In this document: positions 1-5,286 of the stretch, one piece after another
Numbering within the stretch: position 1 is the first letter of the stretch
Layout of the letters: each line of letters starts with the position of its first letter
Assembly: GCA_910578215.1 (NCBI GenBank)
Contig: CAJTPH010000073.1
Coordinates: 1-5,286, forward strand
Direction: 5' to 3'
DNA: 5,286 bases
Origin: an uncultured Acetatifactor sp.
GTDB taxonomy: Bacteria; Bacillota; Clostridia; Lachnospirales; Lachnospiraceae
Notes under the pieces: model-generated
Told to the model about the DNA's origin: nothing
Seen by the model: the letters and a program-made list of their open reading frames with translations, nothing else
Databases searched by the model: none
Program-made: the position numbers and the translations under genes

Positions 1-297
1 ATTGTAGCGGCGGGCCTTGCCCAGAAGTGTGAGATTCAGCTCTCCTATGCCATCGGAGTGGCGCAGCCCACATCTATTATGATAGATACCTTCGGCACCG
101 GAAAGCTGGGCAATGACAGGCTGGTGGAGATCGTGCGGGAGAATTTCGACCTGCGTCCCGCGGGAATTATCAAGATGCTTGACCTGCGCAGGCCTATCTA
201 CAGGGCGACGGCTGCCTACGGGCACTTCGGCCGCGACGACGTAGCGCTTCCCTGGGAGGCTACGGATAAGGCGGAGCTTCTGAAAAAATATCTGTAA
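1..297 (+). CDS. metK: S-adenosylmethionine synthetase, C-terminal part (5' end outside window)
   Basis: This enzyme makes S-adenosylmethionine from methionine and ATP in the cytoplasm, releasing phosphate and pyrophosphate. Only the last 98 codons are present; the frame is open from base 1, so the gene begins upstream of the window. Family hallmarks seen in order are GLAQKCEIQLSYAIGVAQP (about codons 5-23), TFGTG, NFDLRPAGII, LDLRRPIY and TAAYGHFGR, then LPWE and a Lys/Leu-rich tail, matching the C-terminal domain of bacterial MetK proteins of roughly 390-400 residues. The gene ends in tandem stops (TAA at 295, TAG at 298), with an intrinsic terminator starting 11 bases after the TAA, so it is the last gene of its transcript. 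The GTG at 58 is an internal valine, not a start. Any upstream regulation, such as a SAM riboswitch, would lie outside the window. Identification is secure. Confidence 0.96.
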   Translation: MVAAGLAQKCEIQLSYAIGVAQPTSIMIDTFGTGKLGNDRLVEIVRENFDLRPAGIIKMLDLRRPIYRATAAYGHFGRDDVALPWEATDKAELLKKYL

Positions 298-308
298 TAG
301 AGACAAAT

Positions 309-350
309 AAAAAGCGGCGGTTCTTCCCCACGGGAAGCCTGCCGCTTTTT
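309..350 (+). terminator. Rho-independent terminator after metK
   Basis: A perfect 10-bp outer stem (309-318 AAAAAGCGGC with 341-350 GCCGCTTTTT) is extended by G-T and G-C pairs at 319-320 with 339-340. A small internal loop follows, then a 6-bp inner stem (323-328 CTTCCC with 332-337 GGGAAG) closed by a CAC triloop. The 3' arm ends in five T residues followed by GTAAATGTAA. Upstream A residues (AAATAAAAA) give the reverse strand a matching T tract, so the element looks bidirectional, though no convergent gene is present. It separates metK from dnaE transcription. Confidence 0.93.
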
Positions 351-360
351 GTAAATGTAA

Positions 361-389
361 TGGAAATTTCGGGAAGGTTGTGATAAGAT
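361..389 (+). promoter_or_regulatory. Candidate sigma-A extended -10 promoter for dnaE
   Basis: TGGAAA (361-366, 4 of 6 matches to TTGACA) lies 17 bases upstream of TAAGAT (384-389, 4 of 6 matches to TATAAT). A TG at 381-382 makes an extended -10 (TGATAAGAT). Transcription would begin near 396, giving a leader of about 72 bases. The position just after the metK terminator and before dnaE is where a promoter is expected, but the boxes are imperfect, so this is a candidate only. Confidence 0.4.
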
Positions 390-402
390 ATGGATATGGA
401 AA

Positions 403-423
403 GTTATCCGTGAATGGGATAAC
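403..423. repeat. Perfect 7-bp inverted repeat in the dnaE leader
   Basis: GTTATCC (403-409) and GGATAAC (417-423) are exact reverse complements separated by seven bases (GTGAATG). The element falls a few bases downstream of the start point predicted for the candidate promoter and about 45 bases before the dnaE start codon. It could be an operator for a dimeric repressor or a small hairpin at the 5' end of the mRNA. No T run follows, so it is not a terminator. The repeat is plainly visible; its function is unknown. Confidence 0.5.
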
Positions 424-453
424 CGCGGGAAAATCGGCAAAAGATAGAGCTGT

Positions 454-460
454 AAAGGAG
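454..460 (+). promoter_or_regulatory. Ribosome binding site of dnaE
   Basis: AAAGGAG is a near-perfect Shine-Dalgarno sequence seven bases before the ATG at 468. An in-frame TAA at 453-455 overlaps its upstream edge and rules out any longer N terminus, so this site fixes the dnaE start. Confidence 0.9.
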
Positions 461-467
461 TTTTTAT

Positions 468-3400
468 ATGGCATTCGCACATCTTCATGTCCATACGGAG
501 TATTCGCTTCTGGACGGTTCCAACAAAATAAAAGAGTATGTGGCAAGGGTGAAGGAGCTTGGAATGGACAGCGCCGCGATCACGGACCACGGGGTCATGT
601 ACGGCGTGATCGATTTCTACAGGGCGGCGAAGGAGGCGGGCATTAAGCCTATATTGGGCTGCGAGGTCTATGTGGCGCCGGGCTCCCGGTTTGACAAGGA
701 GCTGACCGGGGGAGAGGACAGGTACTATCACCTGGTGCTGCTTGCGGAGAACAATACGGGCTATGCCAACCTGGTAAAGATTGTCAGCAGGGGCTTTACG
801 GAAGGGTATTATTATAAGCCCAGGATAGACATGGAGGTATTGAACCGCTATCACGAGGGCATCATCGCCTTGTCCGCGTGTCTTGCGGGAGAGGTGCAGC
901 GCTATATTTCAAAAGGGCTGCCTGACGAGGCCAGGAAAGCGGCGAGAAAGTATGAGGCATGCTTTGGGAGGGGAAACTTTTTCCTTGAGCTTCAGGACCA
1001 TGGGCTGCCGGAGCAGCGTCTTGTAAACACGGAGCTTCTTAAGATGAGCAGGGAGCTGGAAATTCCTCTGGTTGCCACCAACGACGTTCATTACACCTAT
1101 GCGGCGGATATGGATTCCCACGATATACTGCTCTGCCTGCAGACGGGCAAGAAGCTTGCCGATGAGGACAGGATGCGCTATGAGGGCGGGCAGTATTATG
1201 TAAAGAGCGAGGAGGAGATGAAGGGGCTGTTTTCCTATGCCTGGGAGGCGGTGGAAAACACCCAGCGTATCGCGGACCGCTGTAATGTGGAGATCGAGTT
1301 TGGAGTGACAAAGCTGCCGCATTATGAGGTGCCGGAGGGCTATGACTCCTGGAGCTATCTCAACAAGCTTTGCGACGACGGGCTGGCGGAGCGCTATGAG
1401 GACGAAGATCTGCCTGCGGGGGATACTGGGCAGACTCTGCGGCAGCGCCTGGATTATGAGCTGGGCGTCATCCGGGACATGGGCTATGTGGATTATTTCC
1501 TGATTGTCTGGGACTTTATCAATTATGCCAGGATGAACGGTATTCCGGTGGGACCGGGGCGGGGCTCGGGCGCCGGGAGCATTGTGGCGTACTGCCTGAA
1601 GATAACGAAAATCGATCCCATAAAGTTCAGCCTTGTGTTTGAGCGTTTTTTAAATCCGGAGCGTGTCTCCATGCCGGATATAGATATAGACTTCTGCTTT
1701 AACCGCAGGCAGGAGGTCATCGACTATGTGAGCGAAAAGTACGGCGCGGACAAGGTTGTGCAGATCGTCACCTTCGGTACGATGGCGGCAAAGGGTGTCA
1801 TACGGGATGTGGGCCGGGTGATGGACCTGCCCTATGCCTATGTGGACGCCATTGCCAAAATGGTTCCCAATGAGCTGAACATCACCATAGACCGTGCCAT
1901 GGAGATGAATCCCGAGTTCAGGAAAATGTATCAGGAGGACGAGCAGATGCGGCGCCTGATAGATATGAGCAGGCGGCTGGAGGGATTGCCCAGGCATACC
2001 TCCATGCACGCGGCGGGCGTGGTCATCTGCCCGAGGGCGGCGGATGAATTTGTGCCGCTCTCCAGGGGCAGCGACGGCTCCATCACCACCCAGTTTACCA
2101 TGACCACGCTGGAGGAGCTGGGGCTTTTGAAGATGGACTTCCTTGGGCTGCGGACCCTGACCGTGATTCACGACGCGGTGGAATTTATCGGGCAGTTCAG
2201 AGGGGAGCATATCGATATTGATAATATTGATTATAATGATCCTGCGGTGCTTGCCTCTATCGGCACAGGGCGCACGGACGGCATATTCCAGCTTGAAAGC
2301 GGCGGAATGAAGAACTTTATGAAGGAGCTGCGCCCTCAGAATCTGGAGGATATCATAGCCGGTATCTCGCTGTACCGGCCGGGGCCCATGGACTTTATTC
2401 CCAAGTATATCAGGGGAAAGAACAATCACGGCGACGTTGTATATTCCTGTCCGCAGCTGGAGCCTATCCTGGCGCCCACCTACGGCTGTATCGTCTACCA
2501 GGAGCAGGTTATGCAGATCGTGAGAGAGCTGGGCGGATATACCATGGGGCGCAGCGACCTTGTGCGCCGTGCCATGAGCAAGAAGAAGCAGGCAGTGATG
2601 GAGAAGGAGCGCGCCAACTTCATTTACGGCAATCCCCAGGAGGAGGTTCCGGGCTGTATATCCAAGGGTATCAGCGAACAGGTTGCCAGCGGCATTTACG
2701 ACGATATGCTGGATTTCGCAAAATATGCCTTTAACAAGGCCCATGCGGCATGCTATGCGGTGGTGGCGGTACAGACGGCATATTTAAAATATTATTATCC
2801 CGTGGAATTTATGGCGGCGCTGATGACCTCGGTGATAGACTTCCCCAAGAAGGTGTCCGAGTATATTTTCACCTGCCGGAGCATGGGGATCACCATACTG
2901 TCCCCCGACGTCAACGAGGGGCAGGCAGGCTTTTCGGTGTGCGGAGAAAAGAAGATCCGTTATGCGCTAACGGCGATCAAGAGCATCGGCAGGCCCGTGG
3001 TGGATGTGATCGTGGAGGAGCGGAAGGAGAGAGGCGTCTTTACCAGCCTCAATGATTTTATCACAAGGGTGGCCGACAAGAGCATCAATAAGCATGCCAT
3101 TGAGAACCTGATAAAATCGGGGGCGCTGGACAGCCTTGGCGGAACCAGAAAGCAGTTTATGAGCGTTTACGCGCAGATACTGGACCATGTCACCAGGGAG
3201 AAAAAGAACAATCTGTCAGGGCAGATGTCCCTGTTTGACATAGCGGAGGACTCTCAGAAGGCGGAATTTGACTTCCGCATGCCTGAATTGGAGGAATATC
3301 CCCAGGAAATGCTGCTTGCCTTTGAGAAGGAGGTGCTGGGCTTTTATCTGAGCGGGCATCCGCTGGAGGCGTATGAGGAGCTTTGGAGGAAATATATCAC

Positions 3401-4163
3401 CAACAATACCAATGACTTCGCCCTGGACGAGGAGCTGGGCAGCCCGCGTCTGGCGGATGGGGTATATGTGGTAATAGGGGGCATGATCGCCGACAAAAAG
3501 GTGAAATATACGAAAAACGACAAGGTGATGGCGTTCCTGAACCTGGAGGACCTGGTGGGCAACGTGGAGGTGGTGGTGTTCCCCAGGGACTATGAGAAAT
3601 ACGGCAATATTCTTATGGAGGACGCAAAGGTATTTATCAGGGGACGCACCTCTATCGAGGAGGATAAGGACGGGAAGCTGATCTGCGAGCAGATAGTGAG
3701 CTTTGAGGAGGCGGTCCGCGCAGGGGACGGCCCTCTCTTTAAGGGCAGGTATGAGCGAGGCGGAAACGGTAATGGGGGATATGCAAACGGGGGATATGGC
3801 GGCGGAAACGGCAGTGGGGAGTATACAAACGCGGGCTGGGACCTTCCCGCCCGGAGCGCGCAGACCGACCGGCAGGCCCAGACCGCTTCGCCGGTTCAGC
3901 CGAACCGGACCGCCCGGCAGCAAAAGATCCCCAGCGGTATCTGGATTCAGTTTTCCGACGCGGACAGCTATCTTGAGAAGGAAAAGGAGCTGCTGGCGGC
4001 CATTGCGGATTCCGACGGAAACGACGATGTGGTGATCTATCTGCGGAGCACAAAGGCCTACAAGGTGCTTGCGCCGAATCTGCGCGTCCGTGCGGATGAT
4101 GTGCTCCGGGAGAAGCTGAGCACTCTGTTTGGCAGGGAAAATGTAAATGTGAAAATATGTTAA
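468..4163 (+). CDS. dnaE: DNA polymerase III subunit alpha (DnaE)
   Basis: Cytoplasmic replicative polymerase, 1231 residues; E. coli DnaE has 1160. The N-terminal PHP domain (about 1-280) shows HLHVH (H5-H9), D16, TDHG (D40-H41), E66, H88, C138 and NDVH (D206, H208), so the metal-binding set looks complete. The polymerase core has GPGRGSGAGS (362-371), PDIDIDF with D404 and D406, and KMDFLG with D557, which align with E. coli catalytic residues D401, D403 and D555. The fingers contain FRPGP-like YRPGP (636-640), YQEQVMQI and FNKAHAACYA. Helix-hairpin-helix segments lie at about 830-890, the beta-clamp motif QMSLF at 919-923 and the OB fold at about 998-1082. A low-complexity linker (about 1094-1153) precedes a C-terminal domain (about 1156-1231) ending LFGRENV. 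The linker explains most of the extra length. Whether this is the DnaE1 or DnaE3 class is not settled here; Firmicutes usually also carry PolC. Confidence 0.97.
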   Translation: MAFAHLHVHTEYSLLDGSNKIKEYVARVKELGMDSAAITDHGVMYGVIDFYRAAKEAGIKPILGCEVYVAPGSRFDKELTGGEDRYYHLVLLAENNTGYANLVKIVSRGFTEGYYYKPRIDMEVLNRYHEGIIALSACLAGEVQRYISKGLPDEARKAARKYEACFGRGNFFLELQDHGLPEQRLVNTELLKMSRELEIPLVATNDVHYTYAADMDSHDILLCLQTGKKLADEDRMRYEGGQYYVKSEEEMKGLFSYAWEAVENTQRIADRCNVEIEFGVTKLPHYEVPEGYDSWSYLNKLCDDGLAERYEDEDLPAGDTGQTLRQRLDYELGVIRDMGYVDYFLIVWDFINYARMNGIPVGPGRGSGAGSIVAYCLKITKIDPIKFSLVFERFLNPERVSMPDIDIDFCFNRRQEVIDYVSEKYGADKVVQIVTFGTMAAKGVIRDVGRVMDLPYAYVDAIAKMVPNELNITIDRAMEMNPEFRKMYQEDEQMRRLIDMSRRLEGLPRHTSMHAAGVVICPRAADEFVPLSRGSDGSITTQFTMTTLEELGLLKMDFLGLRTLTVIHDAVEFIGQFRGEHIDIDNIDYNDPAVLASIGTGRTDGIFQLESGGMKNFMKELRPQNLEDIIAGISLYRPGPMDFIPKYIRGKNNHGDVVYSCPQLEPILAPTYGCIVYQEQVMQIVRELGGYTMGRSDLVRRAMSKKKQAVMEKERANFIYGNPQEEVPGCISKGISEQVASGIYDDMLDFAKYAFNKAHAACYAVVAVQTAYLKYYYPVEFMAALMTSVIDFPKKVSEYIFTCRSMGITILSPDVNEGQAGFSVCGEKKIRYALTAIKSIGRPVVDVIVEERKERGVFTSLNDFITRVADKSINKHAIENLIKSGALDSLGGTRKQFMSVYAQILDHVTREKKNNLSGQMSLFDIAEDSQKAEFDFRMPELEEYPQEMLLAFEKEVLGFYLSGHPLEAYEELWRKYITNNTNDFALDEELGSPRLADGVYVVIGGMIADKKVKYTKNDKVMAFLNLEDLVGNVEVVVFPRDYEKYGNILMEDAKVFIRGRTSIEEDKDGKLICEQIVSFEEAVRAGDGPLFKGRYERGGNGNGGYANGGYGGGNGSGEYTNAGWDLPARSAQTDRQAQTASPVQPNRTARQQKIPSGIWIQFSDADSYLEKEKELLAAIADSDGNDDVVIYLRSTKAYKVLAPNLRVRADDVLREKLSTLFGRENVNVKIC
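3759..3830 (+). repeat. In-frame direct repeat coding for the Gly/Asn/Tyr-rich DnaE linker
   Basis: Two 30-base copies, 3759-3788 and 3801-3830, begin with the same 11 bases (GGCGGAAACGG) and differ at five positions, all transitions. The copies are offset by 42 bases, which keeps the reading frame. They encode GGNGNGGYAN (1098-1107) and GGNGSGEYTN (1112-1121). A shorter unit, GGGGGATATG, also repeats 15 bases apart at 3774-3783 and 3789-3798, giving two NGGY motifs. This looks like expansion by slippage or unequal exchange within a disordered interdomain linker. Confidence 0.8.
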
Positions 4164-4180
4164 ATTTATAACAACAACTA

Positions 4181-4209
4181 TTGAAAAGCGTAGAAAAATA
4201 GATTAAAAT
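4181..4209 (+). promoter_or_regulatory. Sigma-A promoter for pfkA
   Basis: TTGAAA (4181-4186, 5 of 6) and TAAAAT (4204-4209, 5 of 6) are separated by exactly 17 bases in a strongly AT-rich stretch beginning 17 bases after the dnaE stop. Predicted initiation is near 4216, giving a pfkA leader of about 88 bases. This is the best promoter match in the window and implies that pfkA can be transcribed independently of dnaE. Confidence 0.7.
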
Positions 4210-4212
4210 AAA

Positions 4213-4241
4213 AAGCTGGCAGGTTTATCCTGACGAGGCTT
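4213..4241. other. Weak imperfect hairpin at the 5' end of the pfkA leader
   Basis: CAGG (4220-4223) and CCTG (4229-4232) can pair around a TTTAT loop, with an outer AAGC (4213-4216) and GCTT (4238-4241) pairing. On the + strand it is followed by AAAAATGAAG, not a T run, so it is a poor dnaE terminator. Read on the - strand it is followed by a T-rich tract, but no - strand gene needs it. It overlaps the predicted pfkA transcription start and the GAGG at 4235-4238. Confidence 0.25.
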
Positions 4242-4245
4242 AAAA

Positions 4246-4263
4246 ATGAAGGGCTGCAGATAA
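4246..4263 (+). other. Possible five-codon leader ORF upstream of pfkA
   Basis: ATG at 4246 begins MKGCR followed by TAA at 4261-4263. GAGG at 4235-4238 sits seven bases before this ATG, a proper Shine-Dalgarno spacing, and the ORF lies inside the predicted pfkA leader, 40 bases before the pfkA start. So short an ORF can arise by chance, and no family knowledge supports it; the ribosome-site spacing is the only positive evidence. Confidence 0.2.
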
Positions 4264-4293
4264 CAGGATCGGGAACGGGATTGCGGCAGGAAT

Positions 4294-4297
4294 GGAG
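4294..4297 (+). promoter_or_regulatory. Ribosome binding site of pfkA, decides the start
   Basis: GGAG at 4294-4297 lies six bases before the ATG at 4304. The alternative ATG at 4292 overlaps this site and has only GCAGG one base upstream, which is too close for initiation. The site therefore favours the start at 4304. Confidence 0.75.
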
Positions 4298-4303
4298 ATT
4301 AAT

Positions 4304-5278
4304 ATGGCAGATGAGATAAAGACGATTGCCGTTTTGACAAGCGGCGGCGATGCACCGGGTATGAATGCGGCGATCCGTGCGGTGGTACGCACGGCGATAG
4401 CGCGCGGTCTGAAGGTGAAGGGAATCAAGAAGGGGTACAACGGTCTTTTAAACGAGGACATTATCGACATGCAGGCGCGTCATGTGTCCGATATTATCCA
4501 GCGCGGCGGAACGGTGCTTGGCACGGCCCGCTGTCTGGAGTTCAAAAGGCCCGAGTATCAGAAGAAGGGCGCTGATATCTGTGCGAAGCACGGTATCGAC
4601 GGCATTATTGTCATTGGCGGCGACGGCTCCTATCGCGGAGCGCAGGCGCTTTCCAGGCTGGGGGTCAACACGGTGGGACTGCCCGGCACCATCGACCTGG
4701 ATATTGCATGCACCGATTATACGATTGGCTTTGATACGGCGGTCAATACGGCGATGCAGGCCATCGACAAGGTGAAGGATACCTCCTCCTCTCATGAGAG
4801 ATGCAGTATTATAGAGGTAATGGGCCGCCATGCAGGTTATATTGCCCTTTGGTGCGGCGTGGCAAACGGAGCCGAGGATATTCTTCTGCCCGAAAAGTAT
4901 CAGTATAACGAGCAGGAGATCATCAACCATATCATCGAGAGCCGTAAGAGGGGAAAGACCCATCACCTGATTATCAACGCAGAGGGCATCGGACATTCCA
5001 CGTCCATGGCAAGGCGCATAGAGGCGGCTACCGGAGTGGAGACCAGGGCCACCATTTTGGGCTATATGCAGCGCGGCGGCAATCCCACCGCCATGGACCG
5101 CTATTATGCTTCCATTATGGGAGCCTATGCGGTGGATATACTGCTTCAGGGCAAGACCAACAGGATAGTGGGCTATAAGCACGGCAGATTTGAAGATTTT
5201 GACATTGAGGAAGCGCTGAACATGCAGAAGGGTATTGACGAATATCAGTTTGAGGTGGCGCATTTGCTTGCGATTTAA
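4304..5278 (+). CDS. pfkA: ATP-dependent 6-phosphofructokinase
   Basis: Phosphorylates fructose 6-phosphate to fructose 1,6-bisphosphate with ATP, the committed step of glycolysis, in the cytoplasm. From ATG 4304 it has 324 residues, close to the 319-320 of classic bacterial PfkA. Visible motifs are LTSGGDAPGMN (11-21), TARC with R76, IGGDGS (104-109), PGTIDLD (127-133), HER with R166, MGR (173-175), AEG with E227, ETR with R248 and QRGG with R257. G108 and G128 match the ATP-type signature; PPi-dependent enzymes usually have Asp and Lys there. D131 is the expected general base. Effector-site residues R25, R29, E191, R216 and K218 are kept, so ADP/PEP control is plausible. Oddities against Geobacillus PFK are L132 for N128, K158 for R154 and Y254 for H249. 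An upstream in-frame ATG (4292) would add four residues but lacks a usable ribosome site. The stop is TAA, and the window ends before any downstream gene. Confidence 0.96.
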   Translation: MADEIKTIAVLTSGGDAPGMNAAIRAVVRTAIARGLKVKGIKKGYNGLLNEDIIDMQARHVSDIIQRGGTVLGTARCLEFKRPEYQKKGADICAKHGIDGIIVIGGDGSYRGAQALSRLGVNTVGLPGTIDLDIACTDYTIGFDTAVNTAMQAIDKVKDTSSSHERCSIIEVMGRHAGYIALWCGVANGAEDILLPEKYQYNEQEIINHIIESRKRGKTHHLIINAEGIGHSTSMARRIEAATGVETRATILGYMQRGGNPTAMDRYYASIMGAYAVDILLQGKTNRIVGYKHGRFEDFDIEEALNMQKGIDEYQFEVAHLLAI

Positions 5279-5286
5279 AAAAGGCG

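Noticed and set aside
389..400. Tandem TATGGA repeat before dnaE
   Set aside because: There are only two six-base copies, overlapping the candidate -10 region; this is too short to distinguish from chance.
404..412. TTATCCGTG as a DnaA box
   Set aside because: Only the first six bases fit TTATCCACA; the last three all differ, and there is no cluster of boxes nearby.
298..467. Riboswitch or small RNA in the metK-dnaE gap
   Set aside because: The structure there is accounted for by the terminator and one short inverted repeat; no SAM-box or other aptamer pattern was recognised, and dnaE is not a typical riboswitch target.
380..646. Small + strand ORF overlapping the dnaE start in another frame
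   Set aside because: It overlaps the conserved PHP-coding region of dnaE, and its product looks like an out-of-frame translation.
216..854. Open frame of 212 codons on the - strand spanning the metK end and dnaE start
   Set aside because: It runs through the terminator hairpin and both flanking genes in antisense; its composition is that of a shadow frame.
1650..2744. Long open frame of 364 codons on the - strand inside dnaE
   Set aside because: It lies entirely antisense to highly conserved dnaE motifs, its translation resembles no family I recognise, and such frames are common opposite GC-biased coding sequence.
4292..4303. ATG at 4292 as the pfkA start
   Set aside because: The only purine-rich sequence upstream is one base away, and this ATG overlaps the GGAG that is well placed for the ATG at 4304, which also gives the usual N terminus.
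4448..5263. Open frame of 271 codons on the - strand inside pfkA
   Set aside because: It is antisense to conserved PfkA motifs with no ribosome site or recognisable domain.

Overview
The window reads as an ordinary chromosomal housekeeping segment of a Clostridia-type Firmicute, most likely a moderately GC-rich gut Lachnospiraceae-like bacterium. Supporting this are strong Shine-Dalgarno sequences, sigma-A-like promoter boxes in AT-rich gaps, protein sequences that look like clostridial MetK, DnaE and PfkA, and dnaE directly followed by pfkA. The taxonomic call is inferred from sequence character; no search was run.

Layout, all genes on the + strand. The 3' end of metK (S-adenosylmethionine synthetase, last 98 codons) runs to 297 and closes with a strong intrinsic terminator at 309-350. 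The 170-base gap before the next gene also holds a candidate extended -10 promoter (361-389), a perfect 7-bp inverted repeat (403-423) and a strong ribosome binding site (454-460). Next is dnaE (468-4163), a complete 1231-residue DNA polymerase III alpha subunit. It has an apparently intact PHP metal site, the catalytic aspartates, a textbook clamp-binding motif (QMSLF), an OB fold, and an unusual Gly/Asn/Tyr-rich then Gln/Arg/Pro-rich linker before the C-terminal domain. The 140-base gap after dnaE carries a near-consensus promoter (TTGAAA-17-TAAAAT), a weak hairpin and a possible five-codon leader ORF. It is followed by pfkA (4304-5278), an ATP-type 6-phosphofructokinase.

The three genes belong to different pathways (methyl-donor synthesis, replication, glycolysis). 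The terminator and the two promoter candidates suggest that each can be a separate transcription unit, although read-through from dnaE into pfkA is possible because no good terminator lies between them. I see no mobile element, CRISPR array, tRNA or rRNA, and no evidence of a new multi-gene system. The points most worth a second look are the repeat-expanded DnaE linker, the pfkA leader with its possible minigene, the inverted repeat in front of dnaE, and the substitutions at conserved PfkA active-site positions.
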